Shown piece after piece: positions 46,661-58,626 of a DNA stretch of 64,000 nt. How positions within the stretch are numbered: position 1 is the first letter of the stretch; every line of letters begins with the position of its first letter. The notes under the pieces were generated by a model. The model did not search any database. It saw nothing but the letters and a program-made list of their open reading frames with translations, and had not been told where the DNA came from. The position numbers and the translations under genes are program-made. Source of the DNA: Rheum nobile (taxonomy: Eukaryota; Streptophyta; Magnoliopsida; Caryophyllales; Polygonaceae); NCBI GenBank assembly GCA_027886185.1, contig WOAB01000156.1, forward strand, positions 248,001-312,000. Reading direction: 5' to 3'.

Positions 46661-47948
46661 ATGTCGCAACCCAAATCAAACCCCCAAAACGGCGCCGTAA
46701 CGGTGACAATCACAAGCATCATCTCAATCCTCCTCTCCATCCCAATCATCCTCTCCGGCGTGTACCTGGCCTTCTACCAACCGGAAAACGCGTGCGTCAA
46801 GATCCTCCACTGGCCGCTCCTCCTCCTCGGCGCCTCCGTGTCCGTCACCGCCCTCCTCGGCCTCCTCGGGTCCATATGGCGGCTCACGTGGCTCGTCCTG
46901 CTCTACTTTGTGGCCATGTCGGCCGCGATTGCTGCGCTCGGCGCTGTGGTCGTCTTCGTCTACGTGGCCACCAACGTTAGGAACTCGGATGACGGGGCCG
47001 ACTTTGGAGCTCTGGGTGGCGTTGACACTTACCCGGCTTCGGATTACCGCCTCGAGGACTTCTCGTCGGGGTGGTTCCGGAGGCGGGTGGAGGGCGTCGG
47101 GAGGTGGGACTCGGTTAGGGAGTGTTTGAGCTCTGCCGGAGTTTGTACTGAGTTGAACCAGCGGTATCGGATCTCTCAAGATTTTCAAAATGCTCAGCTA
47201 AATCCTATAGAGGTACTTTCGACAACTTAATTAAGTGTTTGATATTATAAGATTTTTTTGATAGATTTTATTTTTAAAATTATTTAACAGAGTATTAACT
47301 AATACGGAGTATATATGAGTTAAATTTTTCAAACCTTTTATAACCTGCACAAACTTTTCTATTCATAGGATTTTTATTTTTCATTATTTAGAGTGTTTTG
47401 GCATTGGTTTTTTAAAATGTTATGGTAGATTTTTGAAGAGGTTAAATACTGAAAAATAGAAATCTATTGATATAAAAGTTCTTTTACTTATGCACTTGTA
47501 CATGATAGGATTTTGTGGAGAAAATCACATTTCATACCCTATTCTTATTCATATTTTTCATAGGACGTTACACATAATAGAATCCTAAGCAATGTTTGAT
47601 TGTATGTTTGTGCAGGAAGGATGTTGTAAGCCGCCAAAGGAGTGCGGATACACGTTCGTAAACCCGACGTATTGGATCAATCCGGCGAACACGGCAGGGG
47701 GAATCGACTGCTTGCTATGGAGCAACAACCAAACGGAGCTCTGCTACCAATGCAGCTTCTGTAAAGCCGGCTTCCTCGCTAGTGTACGCAAGCAATGGAG
47801 GACAGTCGACTTCGTCCTCTTCGTAGCTCTTGTCGGCCTAGTCTCCATGTACCTCTTCGGCTGCTGTTGTAGCATCTGGAGAGCCAGGCCGCACGGCGGC
47901 GGCTCTAGAGATAAGCGCGGCGCTGCACGAAACAACAATGTATCATGA
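46661..47948 (+). CDS. Tetraspanin, TET1/TORNADO2-like, two exons
   Basis: Exons 46661-47212 and 47616-47948 join at phase 0 (donor GAG|GTAC, acceptor TGCAG|GAAGG) into 294 codons. Four membrane segments are visible (about residues 14-34, 45-65, 70-95 and near the C-terminus at VDFVLFVALVGLVSMYLF). The large outer loop has the plant GCCK/RP signature (GCCKPPKECGY) and later Cys residues (CLLWSNNQTELCYQCSFCKAG). The blocks FVNPTYWINP and LNQRYRISQDF match TET1/TRN2 best from memory, with TET2 next. Tetraspanins organise plasma-membrane protein domains; TRN2 acts in leaf and root patterning. The start MSQPKS is chosen because it leads straight into the first membrane segment. Exon 1 is GC-rich compared with its surroundings. 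Confidence 0.9.
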
Positions 47949-49886
47949 GCTTGTTTCTTTCGGAAAATAGATAATCAGTAATTTGGATTTTCATCATTAT
48001 TCTTCTTTCGGAAAAAAGAACATAGGAAGTGATGATATGATTCGGTAGAAATGTTGAAAAATGTATGATTAAGAAAGTGAAAAGGTAGACGGGATTTGCG
48101 GTCAATTAATTAAAGACGTTTGCTTCGAATTCTCATCATCAGGCATGCGATAAGGTTCACTAGGAAAAAGGATTGTGTTTTGTAGGCCCCGTTTAGAAGA
48201 GTGAAAGAAAAATGTTGAGTTGTAGTATAGTTTTATAATCGTGTCCGTGTTATGTCATATGTGTATAGATGTAAGTTTTGTTTTAGAAGGGTAAAGGTAA
48301 CAAGGATTTCAAATGAAATTGGATTTTTGTACAAAGGCGCAGACATCTTGTCTTCCCAAATGTGAAAACAGGGAAGAAAGGTCAAATTTCTTTCACCTCG
48401 AAAGACTTCAAAGAAAACAGAGCAACTTTCTCCCCAGGACCCGCCAAAACCTCATTTCTACTTGGGAAAGATGTTGGGAACTTTGTCTTATATATATAAC
48501 TAGCATATACCCCATATCTTAGAACGAATTGGTTAAACATGAACACGACATTTTAGAGATTAATTAATTTTTAGTCATTTAAATTAAACATATATAATAA
48601 GTAACAAAATGATTTTTCCTTGATTATCACTAGCTTATGGTATGGATCGTGCTATTTTCATATAGCATTCAACGCGTTGAATGTCCACATTTATTTCCTT
48701 CATGACCTTCCATCAATGAAGAGAATCGCAAATCAACGAGAAAGAATGCGTCGCGAGCCAACGGAAAGATCGCAAGCCAGCATACTATCTCGTCCACATG
48801 CCATGATGTCATTCAACCAATAAAGAGAAGCCACGAGCCAGCCGCCATTGAACGCCGCCTTACTCGCACACGACACGTCACCCCATATAAGGCTCCGTTG
48901 AGTGACACGTCCCCTCTCCTTGTCAGCCACCACAAGCAGGACTCAGACACTATAAATAGACTTGAGATCGCATTATTTGAGGGACCTTTTGTTGGATCTC
49001 TCATTTTTTGGGAGGAAAACAAGGGGTCTGTGTATGATTCTCGTATAAAGACTTGTTGAAATGTAATCGTCAAATGAGGTTATCGCGCCAATTATGAATA
49101 AAATGTATTCTTTTCAAATGTGTTCGTGATTTGATCCATATTGTATTGATCGCGTTCTAGTTGAGGGGTGATTTATGTCGTGACAAGTTTACATTCTAGC
49201 AGCTCTGAAATACGGGAACCAACATATGATACCGTGCTTACCTCTACAATATTTACTTTGAATTAATTAGTTGTGGTGAGGTTTGATTATAGCATTGGTT
49301 CTTGTATGCATGTTTTTGAATTGGTTTCATACCAGAACTGGATAGTTTCCAGGATACTGATGAAGTCAATTGTATACATCATGTGTTTGTTGTATGTGGA
49401 CCATTTGGTATTGCTGGAGTGTTAAACTTTGGTTTGATTATAGCATTTGTTAAACTTTGAAGTATGAGAAAATGATTTTCTTACACTTCGTTGATTAACA
49501 AAAATTGGTATTTGGTGAAATCAGTGGCAGAACAAGCAAGTTTAAGTTGAAGTTAGTTTCTCTCAAAAAGTAATTAAGCTTTGAATTAGCACTGACGTAC
49601 ATTTGACACTACCAATACATACATAAGTTTCACCATTCTAAAATTAAACCATTACTTCTTTTCTTTCCTTCACAACAAAAGTAAAACATTACTTCTTTCC
49701 CAACATCCGCATATACAGGATTAAGCCCACAAATATGATACCCAAAACATGACTTTTTCCCCCAAGGCACAAAACCTAATTAGTAATCACCGTTCTTACT
49801 ACATAAGTTTTAACCTAATTAACAACACCAAAATTCAAACCCAACTTCAGCCAAACTTCTTTCTTTTTTTGCTCACCTGATCAACA
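47949..49886. other. Intergenic, with an LTR-like stretch
   Basis: No gene. Around 48650-49210 lies GC-richer DNA with CACTATAAATAGAC (about 48948), then CT-rich and poly-A-signal-like sequence (GAATAAAATG at about 49097), the layout of a plant LTR promoter and R-U5 region. I found no PBS, target duplication or clear TG...CA ends, so it may be an old solo LTR. 49560-49886 is the 3' flank of the dynamin-type gene. Confidence 0.4.
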
Positions 49887-51920
49887 TCAGTCAATGAAGT
49901 CCATAATCTGAGCAAGAACATGCTTGGACTCCTTAAGCAACTCGACGCTACGAGTAAGCTTCTCTCGCTTGATCGCCACCGAAGGCGCCTCCTCCAGCAT
50001 GCGCTCGATCCCTCCTCCGCCGGGCCTCATCAGCTCCTCCACAACCGCCCCCTCCAACTCCTTGTTCACCAGATTCTGCACGCTGAAGAGCACGTGCATC
50101 GCAACCGAATCCACAACTCGCCTCAGCACAACCGCCCAATACGCTGTAACCCGCATCTTCATATCAAACGCCTGCTGCGCCACGCTCTTGTGGGCCCTCA
50201 TATGCGCCACGTCCACCTCCCCGAACCCGTCGATCTTCAGCACCGGGGACGCCACCGTGCCCTCCACAATCCAAATGAACTGCTGCTGTTGGGCCATCAG
50301 CTTGTTCCACGTGGACATGTACTCGGGGTTACACGTGTAATCCGCCATCTTCTCCATCTCCAGCATCTCCTTCATCCGCTCCATCCCTTGCCTCTTCATC
50401 CTCGAAACGACGCACTCCGCCGCCCGCCTCATCATCGAGTGCACCTGCGGGTAGTTCACGCAGTGCTGCATCATTACCCTCACTACAACGGCCTCCAAGT
50501 AGTACCAAACCTCGTCGATGAACGCCGCCGGAATCGGGTTTATCCCCCTCACCTTCCTACGAAGGAACGTGAGGAACACGCTCCTTGGGAGGAAATTCGG
50601 CAGCCAAATTCCCTTGGAATCTTCCAGAACATTCACCTCTTCCATCAAGAACAGCTTATCATCCACGCTGTCTGACTGAAGCTTATCCGAGTACTCATTT
50701 AGCATTTCCGCAACCCTAGCAGTACAATGCATCTGATCCTCGTCAGGAAACTCGTCAAACTCGCCGGTAATCAAGATCTTCCTCAGCGAATCCTTCGCCG
50801 CCCCCACCATTCTCATAAACGCCGTCATGGCATCCGCAATTGAAGTAAAATTCATCGGCAGATGATTCAGTTCAGCTACATTAGAGTTCAGTTTATCGTT
50901 GATCTGCCGGATTATGCTTGGTAAACACTTGGCGATGATTGAAGCCTGGATTCCAACCAATTTTCCCGCCAAATTCGGTATCCCGACGATTGAATGGTCG
51001 ATTTTCGAAAGCAGGGGATGAGTGTCGAAGAGTTGAGCTTCCGCAGCACGCGCCTCCGAGAACGACTCGTCGCCGATCCTGTTGCGGACGCAGACGTAAC
51101 CGAGGCCGATGCTGACGTCATCAGCGGTCACCTTCTCGAGAAGTCCCTCGGGGGATTTGTCGGATTTTGTAATGACGGCGAGCGTTCTCTGCCCTGTTCT
51201 GTCGACCATCTGAGACATCCGGATGGACTCCGAAGTGGAGAAGTCGACGGAGGCGGAGATGACGTTGAGGATTATACTCTCCTCCGGGGTGATGTACTCC
51301 ATGATGATGTCACGGATCTGCTCGTAGATGTTCTCCGGCTGGCCGCGGACGGGGACGCGGGTGATTCCGGGGAGGTCGACCATGGTGAGATCGGGAACCC
51401 CGGGCTTCCTCACGATCAGCGTCAGAGGGGAGTTCGAGATGCCCTTGGAGTCGCCGGCGAGCTCGCGGGTGGCGTCGTCGATGGCAGCGGCGACGGAGGA
51501 TTCGTCGGTCTGGACGCTCTTGCCGGAGTACTCGAGTGTGAGGGAGGCAGGGGAGCCGGCCTGGAGGCTCAGGATGAGGGGGACGCGGGTGCAGATTCCG
51601 ACGCCGCGGGGGAGGCTGATGGCGGCGAGAGACTCGAGGACGGAGCTCTTGCCGGAGGACTGGTCGCCGACGACGACGATGGTGGGGAGTTGGATGCCTT
51701 CGTTCATGACCTTGAGGGACCGAAGGCGGTCGACGGCGTCGAGGAGAGAGCGGATGCGGGCGTTGAAGGAGGAGAGGAGGGGATCGGCGGCGGCGGCGGC
51801 ATCGTCGACGGGAACGAGAGCATCCATGGGGATGGGCGGAGTAGGAGTCGACATAAGAGAGGAGTTTATGATCTTCATTCCTAGCGATACAAGCTGGTGT
51901 TGCAGGAGGAAACCGATCAA
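49887..51920 (-). CDS. Dynamin-related GTPase, DRP4C-like, intronless
   Basis: A single 677-codon frame. The GTPase domain carries G1 GDQSSGKSS (85-93), the switch Thr in ICTRVP (about 111), G3 DLPG (182-185) and G4 TKSD (251-254). The middle domain and C-terminal GTPase effector domain follow (AYWAVVLRRVVDSVAMHVLF, to ELLKESKHVL near the end). There is no PH or proline-rich domain, and the layout and length match the plant DRP4 group, relatives of animal Mx proteins. The usual start may be the Met at codon 23 (MSTPTPP, 51854) or codon 32; the first 22 residues look non-conserved. DRP4 proteins are single-exon genes in many plants and their role is poorly known. No break is seen. The GC-rich 5' half leaves long shadow frames on the other strand. 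Confidence 0.92.
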   Translation of the reverse strand: MIGFLLQHQLVSLGMKIINSSLMSTPTPPIPMDALVPVDDAAAAADPLLSSFNARIRSLLDAVDRLRSLKVMNEGIQLPTIVVVGDQSSGKSSVLESLAAISLPRGVGICTRVPLILSLQAGSPASLTLEYSGKSVQTDESSVAAAIDDATRELAGDSKGISNSPLTLIVRKPGVPDLTMVDLPGITRVPVRGQPENIYEQIRDIIMEYITPEESIILNVISASVDFSTSESIRMSQMVDRTGQRTLAVITKSDKSPEGLLEKVTADDVSIGLGYVCVRNRIGDESFSEARAAEAQLFDTHPLLSKIDHSIVGIPNLAGKLVGIQASIIAKCLPSIIRQINDKLNSNVAELNHLPMNFTSIADAMTAFMRMVGAAKDSLRKILITGEFDEFPDEDQMHCTARVAEMLNEYSDKLQSDSVDDKLFLMEEVNVLEDSKGIWLPNFLPRSVFLTFLRRKVRGINPIPAAFIDEVWYYLEAVVVRVMMQHCVNYPQVHSMMRRAAECVVSRMKRQGMERMKEMLEMEKMADYTCNPEYMSTWNKLMAQQQQFIWIVEGTVASPVLKIDGFGEVDVAHMRAHKSVAQQAFDMKMRVTAYWAVVLRRVVDSVAMHVLFSVQNLVNKELEGAVVEELMRPGGGGIERMLEEAPSVAIKREKLTRSVELLKESKHVLAQIMDFID

Positions 51921-52401
51921 GCCAATGGGGTTCGTCGTTGATGGGCAAATGAAATACAGAGGAGGTTTCAGAAAGAAAAACAGAGGAGAGTTGAGTTTGA
52001 AAAGACTTGGGAGTCAGTAAGATGCTTATCGTCTTATTTATTTGAAAAGATTGATACAAGTTCTAACTCTAGTTCGTTTTAAGCTCAACTAGTTCAGTTG
52101 TAGACCAAATACTAGTCCAATTCCCGTAAAATATGGACTGTTCAAACTTCGAAGTTTAGAATTATCAAAAGTATACTCATATTTCATTGTACTCGTACGG
52201 GGACGATGTTTTGACGGGAACGCTGACAGAGGCAGAGCTGGAACAGATTTTCCATGTCGGAGGCTTTTCTCTTGAGACGGTTGCGAGACTGTCGTATTCG
52301 GATGAGAGGGCCGACGCTCGTTATGACTTATGAGGGGATGGATATGCTTTTATGCCTATCCGTTTCGGATAGGACATAAGTTCCCATTTAACCGTATATA
52401 T
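51921..52401. other. Upstream of the dynamin-type gene
   Basis: Promoter region of the DRP4C-like gene, then an unassigned GC-richer stretch (about 52195-52340) that may belong to the truncated copia element but does not align with its pol. Confidence 0.4.
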
Positions 52402-53564
52402 GTCGCAACCGTCGAGATTTATTGACAAACAATGCCCTTCACATGTGTGCAAATTGAAGAAGGTGATCTATGGGCTCAAGCAAGCTCCGAAAGCATGGTA
52501 CAATGAACTGTGATGCTTTCTTCTTCAGATTGGTTTCATCAACTCTGTTGTCGACTCCTCCTTATTCATACTCCATGACAAGGGTGTTGTCATCTACCTT
52601 CTTGTCTATGTCAACGACATCATAGTTACGGGGAGTCACTCTATGCCGCTGGAAAAGATCATCACCGCACTTGCAGCTCGTTTCTTCATAAGGATCTCGG
52701 CCCTCTTGCTTACTTTCTTGGTGTGTAAGTCTTGCCGCATCGTGCAGGTATTTTCCTGAATCAACAGAAATGTGTCTGACTTGCTTGCCCGAGCACAAAT
52801 GGCTGATTCCAAAACCATCTCTACACCCATATGTACGACTACGACACTCCAGAAAAACAGTGGTAGTTCGCTTCCTTCTCCGACTGAGTATCGTATGTTA
52901 GTTGGTAGTCTCCAATACCTCTCTCCCACACGTCCGGATATTGGTTTCACAGTCAACAAACTCTCCCAATTCATGCAGTCTCCTATGACAGTACATTGGA
53001 GTGCACTAAAATGCTTACTTCGTTATGTTCGTGGTACTGCTAATCAGGGTATTATCATCTCGAAGTCATCTCCTCTAGTGTTACATGCCTTTTCTGGTGC
53101 AGATTGGGCATGTGACAAGGATGACTACTTATCTACTTCTGGCTATTTGCTATATCTTGGTCGCACCCCCATCTCTTGAAGCTCACGCAAGCAGAAGACT
53201 GTTGCTCGTTCTTCTACTGAAGCTGAATACCGTGCCTTAGCAGATTGTTGCAGTGAAATTGTTTGGGTCACATCTCTGCTATAGGAATTGAGAGTTCGTC
53301 TACTATCTCAACCGGTCATATATTGTGATAATCTAGGAGCCAAGAGTCTTAGTGCTAATCCGTCTTTCATTCGCGGATGAAGCATATTGCCTCAGCGTTT
53401 CATTTTGTTCGTGAACAAGTGCAAGGAGGGGATGTTCGAGTGTCCTATATGCCTATTGATGCTCAATTAGCGGATGTCTTGACTAAGCCTTTGCCAAGAC
53501 TTCAGTTTTAGAAACTCGTATCCAAGATGAGACTCTCCGTTCTGGTGTCTCGCTTGAGGGGACA
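52402..53564 (+). pseudogene. Copia RT/RNase H remnant, 5'-truncated
   Basis: Starting near 52402, shifted copia pol text is readable: MSQPSRFIDKQ, VCKLKKVIYGLKQAPKAWYNEL, YVNDIIVTGS (the catalytic YVDD is YVND here), EYRMLVGSLQYLSPTRPDIGF, ADWACDKDDYLSTSGYLLYLG, ARSSTEAEYRALADCCSEI, and YCDNLGAKSLSANPSF. Several stops and frame shifts break it. Gag, protease, integrase and the 5' LTR are missing. It is a different copia lineage from the element at 35142 (RLTRSLYGLKQASRQW there). Confidence 0.85.
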
Positions 53565-53715
53565 TGTTAGAGATAATTAGATATCTTGTATCTTAAGTTT
53601 TCCTAGTATATCTTTTATTATCCTAGTTTAGAAGATTTTATCTATACCTCATGTAAACTCCATATATATGGTTCTTCTCTCATTAATAATATTATCACTT
53701 TACCAAATCTCTACA
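53565..53715 (+). repeat. 3' LTR of the truncated copia element
   Basis: A purine tract (TTGAGGGGACA) precedes TGTTAGAGATAATTAG, and the LTR ends CAAATCTCTACA, 151 bp with perfect TG...CA. It has ATAT-rich and poly-A-signal-like parts. The 5' partner is absent. Confidence 0.75.
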
Positions 53716-55424
53716 TTAGGGGCCCGTTCGGCTTGTGGGAAGAGACGTTGGAAGTGGGTTGAAGCTGAAACTTCAACTGGCTTCATCTCCTTCAAGGGGT
53801 GTTCGACTATTTTTTGGGAGGGAGTGGAAGTGGGTGGTTGAAGCAGTAAAGGGGTTGAAGACGAAACACATTCTTAATGTTAGGGGTAAGGGTAAGCATT
53901 AAGAGGGAGATGAAGCAAGTAAAGATTACACAAATTGCCCTCAGATATTGTACTTTGATCATCCTCCATCCTTGCCATCAGTTGTGAGAGAGCTTCCTGA
54001 ATATTTTACGAAGTCAAGCTCCCAGGTACGTATGCATATATGTTTGATTTGGGTTGATTTTTTTGTCCAATAGTGGCTTGAATTAGGTCAATTTGGGTCC
54101 AATTTCTAATATGTTGCTTTAACTTTTGTGGATTGAATCAAATCGAGGTCGAATTGTGAATTGATTTTGATGATTTAGTCTACGATTAGTGTTGATTTGG
54201 GTCAAAATTTTTGTCTAATTTGGCTCAAATTAGGTCATTTTGGGTCCAATTACTAGTATATTGCTTTAATTTTTGTGGATTGGATCAGATCGAGGTTGAA
54301 ATTGTTCCATTCAAGTAAAAACCCCAATTTTTCGTATTTAGGATTTATGAACCCTAATTTTCATATCTTCTGGAATTGAATCCCAACTTGGGTTGATTGT
54401 GAGTCAACAAATTTCAATGTAGTCAACCAAATGAATTAAAGGTAAACCAAATTTCTAACACTATCCCAAATTGAATCACAGTAGATCTCGAATGCCCAAA
54501 TGCTAGTATTTGGATTCAAAGTCCAACATAAATAATTTATACATGTAGAATTTGGTGCATTGGACTTATTTTACATCAGTAGGAACTTTATAATAATAAA
54601 TATATGTTAATTCAATTAACAAATGCTCACTTGTTTCCTTCACAAAATTTCCAATGCTATGGTTCATGATATCTCACTCAACTAATTTTATAGCAAAAGT
54701 ATAACACTTCAAGAGTAGTGATTCCCAAAGTGTAAACCTTGTTTTAGTAGGAAGTAATAGATACGGCAACATACCTTGCCATTGACCGATGTCTAGCTAA
54801 GGTCCTCTCGAGCGCAGCTGCAACAAATGAGTGAGTCCATTAGTGGAGCTTATGTTAGATTGTTGCCTTGTTGGTACATGATAACATAAGAAAGGCTCAT
54901 GTGTCTTTACATTATCTTCTTTATGAAACTTAACATGAATGTCAGAATGTATATGCATATTCAATATAGTGATTGTTCTTTGTACTGAATGCTAAGACTA
55001 TCCATTATGATTGATTGTGTGACCGACATATCTATGATTATTTTCTCTCAGATGAAGCAACATGCATCGGTCCGTAGAACCTATAAAAAAGAGATGGTTG
55101 TAGCGCGAAGTACTCAAGTGCACTTACGTGATGCGAACAATTCCCGAAGTGTCGTTTGCAATTCGTAGGATCTTTAATTCCTCAAACTTGTAGTCGAATC
55201 CTTCTCTTTCGTAGTCAAAGTAATGGCTTTCCTAGGCTAAAGAGATAGCCTTCAAACGCGTTCAAATAGATGAACAAAGAGATCAAAGTGATAACCATGA
55301 GACACCGAAGAGATGGTGTTTGATTACTCGAAGCGACGAGCTACGAGATAGTTGATCCGTGAGATCGGAGGGTTTGATGTTGGGAATTCAAGGAAGGAGC
55401 GTACTCAACTTTACTACTCAAATT
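53716..55424. other. Intergenic; possible LTR of gypsy family 2 at its right end
   Basis: 53716-53900 starts with GGGGCCCGTTCGGCTTG, reminiscent of a MITE end, though no partner end was found. 54040-54300 holds two imperfect copies of a roughly 145-bp repeat (GGGTCCAATT, TTGCTTTAA and TTTTGTGGATTG in both). 55050-55424 probably belongs to the 3' non-coding or LTR part of the minus-strand gypsy element; I could not fix its ends. Confidence 0.4.
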
Positions 55425-55534
55425 CAACATGACATTAAAACTAGGGTTTCAACTCTTAAATAGTCACTAACAAATAATAATAAAATAATACTAAGTTTCG
55501 GAAATAAAGACGAGAAAGGGAGCGCTCGGGCTCG

Positions 55535-55686
55535 TTTCCGCGGTCGCGGCAATACATCCGCGATCGCGGAAAATGATTTGGAATAAAAAGCCATAGAAAT
55601 TCCGCCGCGATCGCGGAGAAACAAAACAAATCTCCGGAAATAGTGTCGTTTCCACAATCGCGGAAATACTTTCGCGATCGCGGAAA
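55535..55686. repeat. CGCGATCGCG palindrome array in gypsy family 2
   Basis: Five copies or variants of CCGCGATCGCGG (a palindrome), usually flanked by TTT and AAA, in 152 bp. They lie just 3' of the pol frame on the minus strand. Confidence 0.85.
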
Positions 55687-55726
55687 AGTGTCTTTGTTCC
55701 TCGTCTGGCTCTACTTGGCGGTGCGA

Positions 55727-57750
55727 CTAAGGTGAGACCTCACCTACTCCTTCATAGGTCAAGAGGAGGACCCATTTAGGACTAGATGAACCCGCGTCAC
55801 TTGTGTGTGCCCGCAAAACCAATGATTGTGTGGCTCGCTCCATTGCCCTTGCGCGAGCTCTTGTTACCGGGCCATTTGAACGCACCTTCATTGCTTCCTC
55901 TTCGTCTATCGCCGTCATCGAGGGGATCATGGAGCTATCAATATCCCCTTCTTGGCTGCGAAGCGTCCCCGCTTCATCCTCGTCGTCAAAAGCAGGAGGT
56001 GTATAAGGAGAAAGGTCAGCGACGTTGAAAGTTGGATGCACACCATAGTCATTGGGTAAGTCCAAGCGGTAGGCGTTGGTCCCAAGGCGTTGTAGCACCT
56101 GGAAAGGACCATCACCTCTCGCGTCCAGCTTATGGCGCCGCTTCAATGGAAAGCGTTCCTTGCGCAAGTGTAGCCACACCAAGTCGCCTGGTTCATAGGT
56201 AATCGGGCGTCGGTGTTTGTTGCGCTGTGCGGCTACTTGCTCAAACCTCTGCTCCAGCTGCTGCCTCGTCCTCTCATACAGGGCCTTGACCTGGTCCGCT
56301 CGCTCCACTCCTTTGAGGCTTTCCTTTTCCTTCATTGGCCGTGGTACTAGATCCAGAGGGGTGAGCGGATTGAGGCCGTAAACCACCTAGAAGGGAGTCT
56401 TCTGCGTGGTCGAGTGCATGGACATGTTATAAGCAAATTCAACAAAAGGCAAGCACTCTTCCCACTTGCGGCGGTTAGACTTTAACATAGTACGCAGTAA
56501 AGCACCTAAAGTTCTATTAGTAACCTCCGTCTGGCCATCCGTCTGGGGATGATAGCTAGTAGAAAACAATAACCTAGTCCCCAGCTTGGACCACAAAGAT
56601 TTCCAAAAATAACTCACAAATTTAGCATCACGATCGGACACTATACTTCTAGGAATACCATGCAACCTAACAACATGCTCAAAAAATAGAGAAGCAATCT
56701 CAGAAGCATTGTTAGTAGTCTTGCATGCAATGAAGTGAGCCATCTTAGAAAATCTATCAACTACCACAAACATCGAGTCCCTTCCCTTCTTAGACATGGA
56801 CAAACCAGTGATAAAGTCCATACTAATATCTTCCCATGGGACGTCCGGGATAGGCAAAGGGGTATACAATCCTTGGGGACTCGATCTAGACCTAGCATGC
56901 ACACAAGTAACTCAAGCCTTGCAAAAACGTGTACCATGATGCAACATTTTAGGCCAAAAGAAATATTCCTTTAATGCAGCCAAAGTCTTAGGAATACCAA
57001 AATGTCCTCTACCCTCATGAGCTTCTTGAATTAGCAACCTACGTATAGACGTTTTAGGGATACACAGTTTCTCGGCCTTAAAGAGGTAGCCATTATCAAC
57101 ATAGAATCCACTAGACTCTCCCTTTTCCATGCATGTTTGAAAAATTATAGCAAAGTCATCATCATGCATATACACATCTTTAATCAAGGAAAAGCCTAAG
57201 ATAGAAGCATCAAAATGGGTAAGTAACACATCCCTGCGAGAAAGGGCATCAGCAACCACATTCTCCTTACCTTTCTTGTATTTGACCACATAGGGGAAGG
57301 TCTCCATGAACTCTACCCATCGTGCATGGCGCCGGTTGAGGTTGTACTGGCTCTTCAAGTACTTCAAAGCCTCATGGTCCGAGTGAATGACAAACTCCTT
57401 AGGCCATAGGTAGTGCTGCCAAGTCTTCAACACCCGAATAAGCGCGTAGAGCTCATTGTCATACGTGGGGTAGTTGAGTTGGGAACCGGTGAGCTTTTCG
57501 CTAAAGTAAGCAATGGGACGCCTATCCTGCAGCAAAACCCCTCCAATTCCATGATGAGAGGCGTCACACTCCACCTCAAAAGTCTTGGAGAAGTCTGGTA
57601 ATTTCAGCAAAGGAGCGTGGCACAACCGGTCCTTCAAGGTGGTGAAGGCAGTCTCGTGTGCGGTCGTCCACTCAATGGACGCGACCTTCTTTGTAAGCTC
57701 ATGCAATGGGGCTGCAATGGTGGAGAAATCACGCACAAATCGGCGGTAGA
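55727..57750 (-). pseudogene. Pol of Ty3/gypsy family 2 (chromovirus-like), cut by LTR D
   Basis: On the minus strand the text begins inside RT (YRRFVRDFSTIAAPL) right at the border with LTR D. It continues with RNase H (FEVECDASHHGIGGVLLQ; DALSRR), the integrase zinc region (HEGRGHFGIPKTLAALKEYF), catalytic core (SMDFITGL; IVSDRDAKF; HPQTDGQTEV) and a C-terminal part (GDLVWLHLRKERFP; FNVADLSPY) typical of plant chromoviruses, though no chromodomain is visible. Two in-frame stops interrupt it: a TGA near 56912 and a TAG near 56387 (from CAG in TPFQVVYG). The rest of RT, protease and gag must lie right of the window, beyond copy D. Predicted target duplication of the insertion: GTAGA (57746-57750). 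Confidence 0.9.
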
Positions 57751-57991
57751 TGTAATATCCCTCGTTTTATAAGGATATTTTGGAATTTTTCCAACTCCTG
57801 TAATACTAGTCGGATTAATTTTAAGAGAGTTTCGGACATTCTGTAAATGGTCTGAGCTCTGTAAATTTTTCTGAGTAATATAAAATACAGTTGACGTATT
57901 TCGGGACTTAAATACTCGTTCGTATACGACTATTTTTATCCCGTGCTAAGGTCAATTTGTTCCAAGATTAAAACGGACAAAAAATGGCCTT

Positions 57992-58594
57992 GGCGGCGAC
58001 CACCGTGGGTATGGCGGCGACCACCGCCACTGGGCTCTGATAGCGTTATCTTCTCTGGCAAGTGGTCTGACAAGCGGCGACCGCCGTGGGTTTGGCGGCG
58101 ACCGCCGCCGACCAAATGTGAGAGCAGCGACCGCCATGGGTATGGCGGTGACCGCCGCAAAGCCCAGATTGTCAGATCGGAAGTCAAACTTATCCGGATC
58201 TCTGACAATGCGACATTTTGAGGAAGTTTCGTGCCTCCTTCCTTCACCTGGAAGCTGGGCTATTTAAGGAGGAGGATTGGCTGAGAATGGGCACAAAACC
58301 GAGCTCTAATCTCCTCCCAAACGTCTCGCCGGAATTTCGAGCTTGTCGCCGGAATCTTTCGAGCTCTCGTCTGAGCTTCGTTGGGGTTGTTTGGTGATTG
58401 CAAAGTGATCCCTTGGTGGTCCAAGGAAGCATAGAAACCAAAGCAAGCCAAAAGGGGTTCAAACCCGTCGTCGGGGGTGAGTTTTATGCTCTCGTAAAAT
58501 CCTCCGGTGTTCATGGTGGCGACCGTCGCCATGAACAGCGGCGACCGCCGCAAGGCAGGCGGCGACCGCCGTAAGGCAGGAGGCGACCGCCGCC
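57992..58594 (+). repeat. GGCGACCGCC arrays in LTR D
   Basis: Two groups: six copies or variants at 57992-58158 (separated by TGGGTATG-type spacers) and four at 58518-58594 (separated by AAGGCAGG-type spacers). They have the same core motif as copies A and C but different spacers and copy number. Confidence 0.9.
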
Positions 58595-58626
58595 CAGAGG
58601 TTTTGGCCTGTTTCGGCCTTGGCTTC

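Noticed and set aside
48490..48530. Possible minus-strand Helitron end (CTAG after GGGTATATG)
   Set aside because: No GC hairpin at the right distance and no matching 5' end; CTAG alone is too common.
50994..51884. 296-codon frame on the plus strand
   Set aside because: It lies fully antisense to the GTPase domain of the dynamin-type gene, is Gly/Asp-rich and has no domain; it is a by-product of the GC-rich codon use. The same holds for 49920-50675 and 51328-52020.
53716..53900. MITE beginning GGGGCCCGTTCGG
   Set aside because: The motif resembles known MITE ends, but I found no inverted partner or target duplication.
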